From contig CAJNDS010000343.1 of assembly GCA_905221605.1 (NCBI GenBank), positions 1-64,000 of the forward strand: a stretch of 64,000 nucleotides of DNA. Direction: 5' to 3'. Under the pieces are notes generated by a model. The model saw nothing but the letters and a program-made list of their open reading frames with translations, was not told the DNA's origin and did no database searches. Below are positions 11,201 through 20,559 of the stretch, piece after piece. The position numbers were made by a program, and so were the translations under genes. Each line of letters starts with the position of its first letter. Position 1 is the first letter of the stretch. This DNA is from Symbiodinium natans (lineage: Eukaryota; Sar; Dinophyceae; Suessiales; Symbiodiniaceae).

Positions 11201-12122
11201 GCGGAAAGGGTGACTTTGCTTTGAACTGCCGCCACCACCCTGACCATTGCACGAATTTGTTTCCTTCTGCACCCTGAATGCCTGCAGCAAGATCACCCTT
11301 CATGATGGTGAAATCATGGCATGGAGGAGCGGCGCACACTAACACCAAGGTATCAGCAGGACAGGCAGAACGCAGCCGCGCGACAAGCTCGTCGGGGGGT
11401 GTTTCCAAAGCATCACCGAACTGCACAACACGCGGGTGGCGGGCTTTCACTACCTGTCGACAAGCCTCGTTGGTCTCCCAACTCCAGGAGACTACAGGTT
11501 CAATCTTCAAATCCAGGAGAGCCTGGTGAGCTGTGGCTATGCCATCAAAGAACGAAAGGAGCGCAATTGGCCGCGCACTATGCGCACTTGACTGTGGCTG
11601 GGGTTTGGCGGCAGAGTTTAGAGCTTTAGGGGTCGCCTTCGCGGACTGCAAAGTTGTCCGCACAGCCTTTCGCACGGGTTCGGGATTATTACACGCGGGC
11701 TTAGGGTCAATCCCTGCAGGCAAAGTGGCTGGAGTCAGGCTCTGAGGGCTCACTGTTTCAGGCGCAACGACTAGCCCGGTCTCACGCGCATGCTGGGGAG
11801 CACCAAGCGAAAGCAGACCGACAGACCGTTGAGAAGGCAGCCCTGTTGCGTTGTCACAATCAGTGCTGTGGGCAGCAAAGGATTCTGAATGGTGAGGCAC
11901 GATACCGCCGAGAGACACAGGTCCAGGTGTCGCCGGGCGCGGCAGCCCGAGCGCCCTGAGCTGTCCCTCTTGATCGGTGGTCATGGCAGGCACCCCACCC
12001 GTAATTGCAGGCTGAGCAGGACTGGGTGTTCCATGACTGAACTTGCAGGAAGCCCCGAATTTGCAATTACCCTGCAACCACAAACGACGAGCTGGGCGCG
12101 AGTACGGGCCTTGGCTAGGCAA
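8284..12122 (-). pseudogene. Retroelement polyprotein: CCCH-like finger, C5 DNA methyltransferase, reverse transcriptase, RNase H (3' frameshift)
   Basis: The main frame runs from 12122 to 8514 (1202 residues). Residues ~20-30 form a CCCH-like finger (CKFGASCKFSHG) whose first cysteine is not evident. From ~184 there is a C5 cytosine methyltransferase: SFFDGIATA (motif I, SAM binding), CAAPPCHDF (motif IV, catalytic Cys), LLVENVV (motif VI) and a C-terminal GFPQDYT...MLGNSWH block. A DIRS-type reverse transcriptase follows, with FVDDF as the active-site box, then RNase H with CFIDNSAAEHAL. The last ~80 residues of RNase H lie in another frame (8517-8284), so there is a frameshift near 8530-8570. 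I recall a published report of methyltransferase capture by DIRS elements in Symbiodinium-type algae, which this fits. The ORF starts 43 bp downstream of the Gag stop, suggesting one transcript. Confidence 0.85.
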
Positions 12123-12164
12123 CTTTGGGGTTCCGTAGGGCGCGAACTGGTAGGCGCCCTTCCC

Positions 12165-13205
12165 CTAACCAAAACCAGAAACCCACGCATCTTTACCTCC
12201 CCCCTTCGATTCTCCACCCTTGCCTTCCTTGCCTTTGCCTTTGGGATGGTCCGCAGGGATCCACCGGGCCAGGGCATCGTGCTTTTCTGGCGACATCACA
12301 ATCTTGTCAACTCCATCCCCGAACGTGCCCCCCGAACGCAAATGCATAGCCAAGTCCCAAGACGTTTTCTTGTAGTACTCCCGGATTTGCGGGATCTTGT
12401 TCAGGTGGTCCCGCGTGAGGTTGACAAAGAAGTCGATCAACTTGTTGATCTGGTGCTCTTGTCCCCATTGCGCGAAGATCATTGCCCACCTGATGCTCTC
12501 AAACGCGTCCAACACAGTGAGCAAGCGCTGGGGCTCCGGGACAGGTCGTTGCTGTTTCACGAACTGCCCATCGCTTCCGAGGGCGAGGCGCTCGGCACGG
12601 TCGTCGCCGCCTTTTGCCCATGGATTGATCTGCCCACTCGGCGTGAAGTGTCTGGCAGCAATCACTTCCCCGAGCCGCACCGGGGTGAAAAGCTGCGAGA
12701 CTTGTCTTTCATGCACCATGCGAGCCAAGACTTCTTCCGCGCCGACCAACTGGTGAGACGGGAATCGCCTGTTCTGGCCAGCCACAACCTCCTTCTCAAA
12801 GTCTTGGATCACTGTTGCCCAGTAGCCTTTGGGCAACGTCTTGGGCGGTTTCTGGTCCTCCGCTGCGAAGGCGCACTTAGCCAACGACGATGTCTGGGTA
12901 GGCTCCGCGGGGACGGATGTGAATTGCGCATTGCGGGCGAGTTCGATTTGGTCGACCATGTGCTCCAACACTGCGACCGCGACTGCCATGGCTCCGGTGT
13001 CCAACTTGACATTCTGACCGCGTATAGACACCCCGCTCTCGAGCGGCTGTAACTTCTTCGGAATTTGCTCTCGCTTCGAGAACAAGTGGTAAAGCACGCC
13101 GGAGCTGTTGACACCCGAGTCGCGTAGGTACGACACCACATTCTTGTTGAGACCAGAGTCCTGGGCCAAGCGGGCTAGTTCAGGGAGCTTGGGCACACCC
13201 GCCAT
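12165..13205 (-). CDS. Gag-like protein of the YR retrotransposon
   Basis: An intact 346-residue frame. The N-terminal half is helical and charged; no zinc knuckle is present. The C-terminus is a basic Gly/Lys tail (KGKGKEGKGGESKGGGKDAW), a plausible nucleic-acid-binding end that replaces the knuckle seen in other Gags. It is followed after 42 bp by the methyltransferase/RT polyprotein on the same strand and preceded by the recombinase, so position, size and tail support a Gag role in particle formation. No motif identifies it on its own. Confidence 0.6.
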   Translation of the reverse strand: MAGVPKLPELARLAQDSGLNKNVVSYLRDSGVNSSGVLYHLFSKREQIPKKLQPLESGVSIRGQNVKLDTGAMAVAVAVLEHMVDQIELARNAQFTSVPAEPTQTSSLAKCAFAAEDQKPPKTLPKGYWATVIQDFEKEVVAGQNRRFPSHQLVGAEEVLARMVHERQVSQLFTPVRLGEVIAARHFTPSGQINPWAKGGDDRAERLALGSDGQFVKQQRPVPEPQRLLTVLDAFESIRWAMIFAQWGQEHQINKLIDFFVNLTRDHLNKIPQIREYYKKTSWDLAMHLRSGGTFGDGVDKIVMSPEKHDALARWIPADHPKGKGKEGKGGESKGGGKDAWVSGFG

Positions 13206-13397
13206 TGCTCTCGTCTAGATGCGCTACGCAGCAATACAGCTGGACTCAAAGTTCCAACAAAGGCTCTACAGAGAGAACTTACAGCCAAAGACGCTCCACT
13301 CCACGCACAATCACACAGCACACACATGCACACACAATACCTCAGCGCAACGCTAAAAGCACAAATCACGCTGCAATTGCCTGCACGCTAGACAAAC

Positions 13398-13510
13398 GGA
13401 CGTACGTCCGCCGTTCTTACTTAGTGCAATTCCACCAAGGCTGGACTTTGAACGCGAAGACTGAAGCAGCCACTCAAACTAACACAAGCAGAGGAGTTGG
13501 ACGTACGTCC
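13398..13510. promoter_or_regulatory. Two copies of the palindrome GGACGTACGTCC between recombinase and Gag
   Basis: Perfect 12-bp palindromes lie at 13398-13409 and 13499-13510, exactly 101 bp apart, in the only sizeable gap inside the element (13206-13528). They sit upstream of the Gag start on the minus strand. Two identical long palindromes there suggest a dimeric protein-binding site, but no factor is known to me. Confidence 0.4.
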
Positions 13511-13528
13511 AGGGCTCCCCTGCCCGTG

Positions 13529-14775
13529 CTACGCGCTACCATCTGAGCTTTCACACGCAGACTCCTCAGAAGCATCAGCACTCGAAGACTCGTCTTGTTG
13601 AACGCTTCCGAAGCAATTCTTGCAAGCCTGGTACCCAGGCAACAAATCAACGTTTCGCACACATCTAGAGATGCCATACCTCCACTTGCCGCACGCTGTT
13701 AGCCAACACGAACTATCCAATGCACTCTCAGACGAACTTGGCTTGTGCGCAAACTTAGTACGGGAGTTGTGCACCAGGACATCCTTCGACTTCGTACACT
13801 CGCTGACGAGATCGCGGACCATCTGCCGGAAGTCCTTGGTGTCGCTGGGCGTGCGTGTCCGCGAAGCAGAGCACGCTGAACCTTCATGCGACATCTGATT
13901 GCCCAGCGCGTTTGCCACCGCACACGCCGCCCGCTCGGGCACAAACGCAGCTGTTTGAACATAGCGGAAGATAGCATTAGAGCCCCGCCTTCCGATGAGC
14001 TGGATGACTGCCACATCGACTCCAGACCGTGCCAAAAACTGCGCTCCAGCAACACGAAACGAGTGCTGCGCCCACCGGTCCAGAGCGTCTGAGGACCACT
14101 CATCCAACGAAGCCTGTCCCAGCGCCGCTGCGCAGCATCTGGCAAGCGTGGATACCGCCGAGCCGTTAGCATGAGTCCTGCACAGCCGAAAAGATACGCT
14201 TCAGGACGCCAAGCCTGGCGGCTTCGCAAGGCGGTTACAATGTCAAGTAAGGCGTGCAACACACAGAGTGTTTGTCGACCTCCACGGCAAACGCAGCAAT
14301 GCGTGCGAGCACATCCCTTCGCCTCTGTGTCGACTTTACTAACAGGAAGTTGCAGGGTCACTTGGTAAAGCTCACATTGGAATGTCACATCTCTACACTG
14401 CACATTGGAAATCTCAATCCCACGCAACAAAAACCACGATGCAGCCACTGGCACTCCGATACCGACCAGCTTTCAACAAAAAACCCACAGCATTTACAAG
14501 CTCGACCGTTACTGGCAAGGCTGAAATCCTCGAGATGAGCAGAGAGCTAGCCATGTCTTCCAGCGTGAATCACGCGGGGCGCTTGAAGTACGCGCGAAAC
14601 GATCTTCGAGGAACTCCTTGTCAGCTTTGGCCAAGTCAACGATCATAGTCTTGGACGGGTTGCCGAGGCCAAGTCGCTGCAATGAGCCTCGGGCGTACGG
14701 TGCACTACGGGAACATCGGACCGGGAAGGGGTCCGCCGGTCTTACGGACCGCCACCAACGCATTAAGAGCGACAT
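13529..14775 (-). pseudogene. Tyrosine recombinase of the YR retrotransposon, frameshifted
   Basis: The protein must be followed through at least three minus-strand frames. An N-terminal helical segment (14775-14509, then PVTVELVNAVGFLLKAGRYR in another frame near 14520-14450) leads to ASWFLLRGIEISN, the region of the first catalytic Arg. The catalytic end lies in 14107-13529: HSFRVAGAQFLARSGVD (the H-x-x-R box), IQLIGRRGSNAIFRYV and the presumed nucleophile Tyr in FRYVQ. A Cys-containing tail follows (CRNVDLLPGYQACKNC). The role is integration of the circular DNA intermediate. The frameshifts would inactivate it. No convincing coding sequence is seen from 14776 to the A1 repeat at 15286. Confidence 0.75.
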
Positions 14776-15285
14776 TGCCCAACAAAGATCGTAGCTCGGA
14801 CTTTGATTTGTTCTCCAGATTCCAAGCAGATTTTACGCCGGCACTTTGCAGCACGTCCAAACAGTGGGCCACTCCTTGCGCGCCTGTAACACTTTGACTA
14901 AACTAGCGAAAGTGAGCGATCGCTCACACACGGCACATGCAACATGTCTTCACAACACAAAGTTGAACCAAATGCGCAAAGCTCAAGAACAGCGCTTGCA
15001 CACAATGCAGCGGCGCTAAAGCTCTTGCGCAGTCAAGTTTTGCAGGCACCAATCATGGGCACGCACTTTTCCATTCTCCACAGCGGTACACACTCTAGAA
15101 GCTTGCCAAAAAGATAGGGAAAAAAAATCTTCTAGCGCAGGGCGAACAGGAGCCTTATCGACCATCAGATTGGTCGTCGTAGAAGGGGACCCTGGCCACC
15201 GAAGTTACGGTCGAAGCAATCGGCAGCACCAGCGCCCGAACATGTAAAAGCGGACGTCCCTGACGCTAACCACGCAGCGCCGACA

Positions 15286-15386
15286 TGTTTTGCACCGCAC
15301 TCGGCTTTTTGGGCTCTGACTGTCTGAGCCACACAACGCTGCTCGCAGGCAAAGATCTCTCACATTAGTGTGCTGACTTGTCCTAA
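15286..15386 (-). repeat. Split direct repeat A1
   Basis: A 101-bp repeat matching A2 at 7970-8070; it marks the 5' end of the YR retrotransposon on the minus strand. Confidence 0.85.
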
Positions 15387-15647
15387 CTGTGAAAAATTCA
15401 CCTGTAGTGTTTGCCCAGTTGGTGCCATGTGGTGTTTTACTGTACAGAGAGAAGCATGAGAGTTAGCATGTTTGGTTTTGCCCGAAGTCCCTAAAGCATG
15501 TTTGGGTTGACTGCGACGCATGTCTTGTCTTGTTGGCATGGCCTAAGATGAGTTTTGAGGCACTTGGAACTGCTTGAGCTCTCTCTTGTATCTGTGTTTT
15601 AAAACTGGCCTCTGTTGTGGCGTGGCCTCCGGCTGTTTCGTTGTTGG

Positions 15648-15806
15648 GGCAAGTCCTTCTTCCTCGATTTGGCCGGAACCCGTTTTAAAACGCGGTCCTG
15701 AGGGCTGAGGGCTGGCTTTTAGAAGGGTCAAAAGTGCCCGTAAAATGCGTGTAAAATCTTTTGGGCCACAGTGCGGCCTGGCAGGGATTGTTCGATCTCC
15801 TTCTCA
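15648..15806 (+). repeat. Left arm of a long-range inverted repeat
   Basis: The sequence from GCAAGTCCTTCTTCC at about 15649 through GGCCTGGCAGGG near 15786 is the near-exact reverse complement of 40523-40375, with a few substitutions and two small indels. Homology stops abruptly on the outer side of both copies at the same base string and fades on the inner side. It may be the terminal inverted repeat of the viral element, or one copy of a dispersed family. Confidence 0.8.
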
Positions 15807-16658
15807 CCACAGCTCACGCAAATTCGCTTCCCATGCCAGCTCGACCCAGGCTTTAGCTCAACTGCAAGACGCAAGGCTCAAACAGACTTCTCGTCTGCAA
15901 AGAATATTCAACTGGTGGCCAGTCTTCCCGACAATTGGAGCATTAGGGCCTGCAACTGCAGAAACAAGTTACTCTGCAACTTCTGGGTGAGAATCTCAAG
16001 CAAGCATTCAGAAGGCCACAGCCTCGGCAGGTGCTTTCAAGGGTTTCGGGCTCAACCGCGTGCTTTTAGGTTTGGGGCTCAACTGGAGGCAAGCTTTAGG
16101 GTTTCGTGCTCACACGCATGCTTATAAGGTGTCGGGCTGAACTAGCGATCAACTGGCGGCAAGCTTTACGTTTCGGGCTGATTGCAAGCTGTAGGCGGGC
16201 TCACCGCAAGCTTTAGGTTCAGCAAATTGGCGGCAAGTTTCTGTCTTTGCCGCAAGCTTTAGGGACTTTAAGGTCAACTGGCGGCAAGCTTTCGGTTGCG
16301 GGCTCACCTTTCAGGGGCTCAACTGCTAGCTTTAAGGAGTTTCGACTCAAGCTTTAACGGGCTCCAGGGCATGTCTGAGGCTCAGGCGGGGAACTGGCTC
16401 GCTGCCTGGCGTGACACCCGTGATCCCCGTAACATATGCCTTCCCGTAATCGTCGCGACTCTTGTTTGCAAAAATCTCCGCTACATTGCCCGCAAGGTGT
16501 TCGGGGAAGACCTGGACCGAGGGTCGGGCAGGGTCGGGCTTGGGTATTGAGGTCCTGCATTAAAGTGCAGCATCTCAGTAATACATGCGAGTCTTTGCAC
16601 GCGGGCCTCGAGGGAATGCCTGGTGAGACGTCACGAGAGAAACAAACAGGGGACAGCA
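15807..16658. repeat. Interspersed short repeats, no gene
   Basis: Between about 16000 and 16370 the string CAACTGGCGGCAAGCTTTAGG and fragments of it (GCAAGCTTTA, TTTCGGGCTCAAC) recur eight or more times at irregular 30-60 bp spacing, giving an eroded array. No coding region is recognisable. Confidence 0.55.
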
Positions 16659-18425
16659 TCAGAGCAAAGCCGTTCTCGCGGCCAGCCTTTGCTGCTTGTC
16701 TACCGGGTCCCGCCAGGTGGCTGGTGCTGCAGCTGCCAAGGAGTGTCCCAAGAACTTTTCAATCTCGCTTTGCGAGGGCAGGATCCATCCATCTTTCGTC
16801 TTTGCGTTTTGCGTCGACGATCCTCTCATCCAGTAAGCATGCTTCGCAGTCTGTGGCCGTGGGTGGTTGACACTGGCGCTGCCTTCTTTCTGCTGCGCCA
16901 CCATGACTAAGTCAGCACTGTCTGCTTTTCTCCTCACAGCGAACAAGTCTACTGCCTCGAACTGTGCGTGGCTCGGGAGCACCAGCTGCAAGGTTGGGTA
17001 CTGCAATGGTTGTGGCAGCTGCTGCATTGCTTGCTCGACAGTCTTCGCCGCTGGGTTGGCATCCAGACACTGGATTGCTGCCCCTTCATGTCCATGCAGC
17101 CATCCGTGCTCTTCGCCGCCCATCTGCTGCCAAATGTAGCGCAAGCCGAAGGCAACGGCGATGATCTTCTCCCACGCCTTGCCATCCTTCTCCTCTGCAG
17201 CTTGCATGCCTTGCAGCCACCGTCCAAGAACACCACAGGCAGGGCAGGCACTGCTACATTGGATAAGGAAGTGCGACATGAAGCATGGGATCCATATTGG
17301 TCTGTCTTTTTGGCTGCCGTCCGTGAGCTGCCTGAAAGCCTCCATCTCTCTCATCAAAGTGCCTGCGAAAACCTCGCGCAAGAAGGCGGCAAGGTGCTGT
17401 TGCGGGTCTTCCCGGATTTGTGAGAATTTTTGTGAGAGCAGAGACCCATCATCGTGCGAGGACCAAAGGAGTGCTGGGACTCTTGAGTAGTAGGCTGCTT
17501 TCATGTGCGTCAAGCCAGAAAATGCTGACGACATGTTCTGCAGCTCTCCGAGCTCATCTGCGAATGGCAAGCCTGTGATTTCCAGCCCCCTAACGGAGTC
17601 GCCCTCCATGCACTGGGTCAAGTCTAGCCCCGTGGACTGAATGTGGGAGGTGAAGACCATGTAGGCACCTTCAGAGCCAAGGAAGACATTTTTCATGAAG
17701 CGGGCGGCATCTTGCTCTGCGTTCTTTTCCTCTTGGGTGGGGCCCCTCAGCAACAGTTGGTTAAGCTCATCGACTAGCAAAACAACGTTCTTCTGGCACT
17801 CGAAGTAGGATTGCAGAGTCGACTTCTGACACGTCTTGTTTCCGAATTCGTCTGCCACATCCTGACGAAGCGAACTGTTGGCCGGGAGCAGCGCATACGC
17901 AATAGTCCGGTACAGCCACTCGTCCGCTAGCTCGTTGTCCCGCCGTTTGACGGGGCTTTCCCCGTTGAAGGACACAAAGATGGGGAGGTACTCAGCCTCG
18001 GCCAGTCTCTCGCCAAGCTTTAGCAGGAAGGTGGTCTTCCCACCTCGCGCACATCTTGCTGCGCAGGTGGGCGGCACGCGGTTCGTGACACTCACATCGC
18101 TTCGGTTGATGTACTTCTCGATCAAGCCCATGCAAGCTTTCACGCAGGCATCGATCCCCACAAGCCTCTGTCCATCCTGTAGCTTTGCTGCGGGGACGCG
18201 CGCTTGAGACAGCGGACCGAGTGCTTCTTCCTGCGAAGGGGAGCATGAACGCCAAACACAAGGTTTCCCTACGCACTCTCCCCATGTCCTTGATGACCCT
18301 TGGCGCTGCCTTCGCCTGCAGGGTCCAGCCACTTGCAAAGCTGAACTGGCCACAAACCTTCCGGATACCTCCGAAAACCACCCAAAGTACAAGCAATAAT
18401 GACACGAGCAGCTCCACCTGTCCAA
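16659..18425 (-). CDS. Crinkler/RHS-like P-loop NTPase with a C-terminal nuclease-like domain
   Basis: An open frame of 588 residues. A P-loop, RCARGGKTTFLLKLGERL, lies near residues 125-142 and a Walker B strand ending in acid, KNVVLLVDELNQLL, near 215. The C-terminal part has FEAVDLFAVRRK followed by LVMVAQQKEG, an E...D...Q-x-K series compatible with a PD-(D/E)XK nuclease fold. NTPase plus such a nuclease is the architecture of Crinkler effectors and kinetoplastid RHS proteins. A second minus-strand frame (18417-17992) begins MELLVSLLLVLWVVFGGI, a strong signal anchor, and may be the true N-terminus if a frameshift lies near 18235. The gene lies inside the inverted-repeat arms but is AT-richer than the viral genes, so I do not assign it to the virus. 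Confidence 0.5.
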   Translation of the reverse strand: MDRWSCSCHYCLYFGWFSEVSGRFVASSALQVAGPCRRRQRQGSSRTWGECVGKPCVWRSCSPSQEEALGPLSQARVPAAKLQDGQRLVGIDACVKACMGLIEKYINRSDVSVTNRVPPTCAARCARGGKTTFLLKLGERLAEAEYLPIFVSFNGESPVKRRDNELADEWLYRTIAYALLPANSSLRQDVADEFGNKTCQKSTLQSYFECQKNVVLLVDELNQLLLRGPTQEEKNAEQDAARFMKNVFLGSEGAYMVFTSHIQSTGLDLTQCMEGDSVRGLEITGLPFADELGELQNMSSAFSGLTHMKAAYYSRVPALLWSSHDDGSLLSQKFSQIREDPQQHLAAFLREVFAGTLMREMEAFRQLTDGSQKDRPIWIPCFMSHFLIQCSSACPACGVLGRWLQGMQAAEEKDGKAWEKIIAVAFGLRYIWQQMGGEEHGWLHGHEGAAIQCLDANPAAKTVEQAMQQLPQPLQYPTLQLVLPSHAQFEAVDLFAVRRKADSADLVMVAQQKEGSASVNHPRPQTAKHAYWMRGSSTQNAKTKDGWILPSQSEIEKFLGHSLAAAAPATWRDPVDKQQRLAARTALL

Positions 18426-18560
18426 GATGGCAGCCTCTTTTGAAACACCCGGAAAACGTTACCGCAGACCTCTAGCACTGTGCCTCCGAAGCTTCCCTTC
18501 AAGTCGAGCCTTACAAAAGCAGCTGCACCGCGAGCCTCACTGCGCTAACGCTGACCAAAC

Positions 18561-19680
18561 AGGACAGCCCTCCAAAGCTTAGCCAATAGCCCTCTGCTCC
18601 GAAAGCCCTTCCCGCTCCCCGAAGTGCTGCAAGCCAACACAGTGCAGACACCTTAACGACGAGGGATCCTGAGAGGAAAGCAGCACCCCAAAAAGCAACA
18701 ACGGTGGACCGCACGAAAAACCCACGACGACCAAGAGCCCCGGACATGCAGGAGTGCTACAAACCACCCACGCAGAAGCCCCCTGCACTCGTCTTGCCGG
18801 AACCCCACTGCCAAGGTCCGTGTGCCAAAAACATTAAGAACCCAAGTCCCTTGACTCCCCCTCACGGACTAACCTGAAAGTCGAGCCTCAAACAAAAACA
18901 ACCGCAACCTGGAGAGCGCAAAGCAAGCACAAAACAGGCTGACCCCCGCACCTCGAGCCTCGGACTGATACCCCGTTCTGAAGCATCGGCACAACAAGAA
19001 GAGCATCCAGTTTGATTGAACCTACAGCAGCCAAAGAGCCCTCTGCTCCGAAAGCCCCCTCCCGCTCCCCGAAGTGCTGCAAGCCAACACAGTGCAGACA
19101 CCTTAACGACGAGGGGCTAAGTGGAAAGCAGCACCCCAAAAAGCAACAACGGTGGACCGCACGAAAACGCACGACGACCAAGAGCCGCGGACATGCAGGA
19201 GTGCCAGGCAATATGCCCACGCAGAAGCCCCCCGGCCTGCACTCGTCTTGCCGGGACCCGCTCGGCAAGGTCCGCGTGCTAAAAGCACTAAGAACCCAGG
19301 TCCCTTGACTCCCCCTCACGGACACAGTAACCTGAAAGTCGAGCCTCAAACAAAAGCAACCGCAACCTGGAGAGCGCAAAGCGAGCGCAAAACAGGCTGA
19401 CCCCCCCACCTCGAGCCTAGGACTGACACCCCGTTCTGAAGCATCGGCAAAACACGAAGGGCAACCAGATTTGCATGAACCTAAAGCAGCCAAGAGCCCT
19501 CTGATCCGAAAGCCCCTCCCGCTCCCCGAAGTGCTGCAAGCCAACACAGTGAAGCTTAACGACGAGATCTTTGCTAAGAGAAGAGCCCCAAAAAGCAAAC
19601 GGTGACCATGCGGGAGTGCTGCAAACCAAAGGCAACAACTGCACACGCAGAATCGCAGAAGCCCCCCGGCCTGCCCTCGT
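18561..19680. repeat. Three imperfect tandem units of about 450-457 bp
   Basis: The landmark GAAGTGCTGCAAGCCAACAC occurs at about 18621, 19071 and 19528. Units 1 and 2 are nearly full length; unit 3 is shortened. Most of the ORF fragments at 18511-19644 are readings of this repeat. Confidence 0.85.
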
Positions 19681-20054
19681 CCTGCCTGGACCTTTGCTTG
19701 GGCCTCCTCGTACTTCTGCTGGGCAGTCTCTAGTTTTGTTTCGGCTTCGTTGAGCTTTTGCTCGGCCTCCCGGAGATCCTGCTTGATCTCATTGGCCCTT
19801 TCGCTGCTGCTGTCTTTCAATTCCAGCAGCTGCTCTTGCAGGTATGCGGCCAGGGCTTCCGCCCTTTCCAGCCTGCTCTGTGCCGTTTCCAGCCCTCTCA
19901 GGGCCACAGCTCGCTGTCGTCTTGCCGCAGCCAGATCCTGCCAGGTGCAGGGCTGCTTTCCCGTGATTTTCCTGCCGTGTTTGCCGAACATGTCTTGGCC
20001 GGAGCCTCGTTCTCCAGAGCTGTCTTCTGCAGCTGCTCGTCCTGCACCGGGCAA
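19680..20054 (-). CDS. Coiled-coil protein segment, probably an exon or gene remnant
   Basis: On the minus strand the first ~125 residues of a 388-residue frame are a long, regular coiled coil (for example LRGLETAQSRLERAEALAAY, continuing with Glu/Lys/Gln-rich heptads to about residue 120). The frame then runs into the 450-bp repeats, where it loses protein character. I read 19680-20054 as a genuine coding segment whose continuation is either spliced or lost. No enzyme motif is present, so function cannot be named. Confidence 0.4.
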
Positions 20055-20089
20055 AGGCCACAGTCTGCCATGGGATCTTCAAACAGCAG

Positions 20090-20500
20090 AAGCGCAAACC
20101 AACAGCTCGGAGGCCTTGGGGGCATCTTCGACCGGGTCGGCGGTCTGCGCAGAGGCAGCCTGCTCCTCGACATCCCGCCGAGCAGCTTTCGATGCAAAAT
20201 CCAAAACACACGGAATGGACAAACAAACCTGGCCTTATCTTCGTCCTCACTTTCCGAAGGCTCCGAAGCCTGCGCTGTCCAGGAAATGACACTCACTCCG
20301 CACCACAATCTGCAATTGCGAACTTCAAAGAGCCCGCTCAGACTCAGCCCGCAATGGCCCACAACAAGCAAGACAAGCAAGCAACAACACCCTCGGAGGC
20401 ACAGCCTGCTTGGCATCTTCAACCGGGTCAGCAGTCTGTGCTGAGGCAGCCTGCATAAGCAACCCCTCAAGCTCATCGAAATGCGTCTGAAGCTCCCTGG
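20090..20500 (-). repeat. Duplicated exon-like segment
   Basis: Two minus-strand translations share the string QAASAQTADPVEDA: one near 20170-20120, one near 20455-20410. The surrounding DNA is also similar (AGGCAGCCTGC next to GACCCGGT-like strings). A third, weaker relative lies near 20745-20840. This looks like duplication of a small coding segment in a gene on the minus strand that also includes the coiled-coil piece; splice boundaries cannot be fixed by eye. Confidence 0.45.
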
Positions 20501-20559
20501 CCCACCACACCGAAAGGACAAAAACCACCAAAGCAAGAGACATCGCAAAGCGCCTCGTC

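Larger units (their letters stand above)
7777..15386 (-). mobile_element. Tyrosine-recombinase retrotransposon (Ngaro/PAT-type termini) carrying a DNA methyltransferase
   Basis: Read on the minus strand the order is repeat A1 (15386-15286), tyrosine recombinase, Gag, CCCH/methyltransferase/reverse transcriptase/RNase H, repeat B1 (8281-8090), repeat A2 (8070-7970), repeat B2 (7953-7777). A1-[ORFs]-B1-A2-B2 is the split-direct-repeat arrangement known for Ngaro and PAT elements in the DIRS order. These elements integrate by a tyrosine recombinase through a circular intermediate and so lack target-site duplications. All termini are present, but the recombinase and RNase H are frameshifted, so this copy looks inactive. 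The recombinase lying upstream of Gag is unusual; most described members place it after the reverse transcriptase. Confidence 0.85.
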
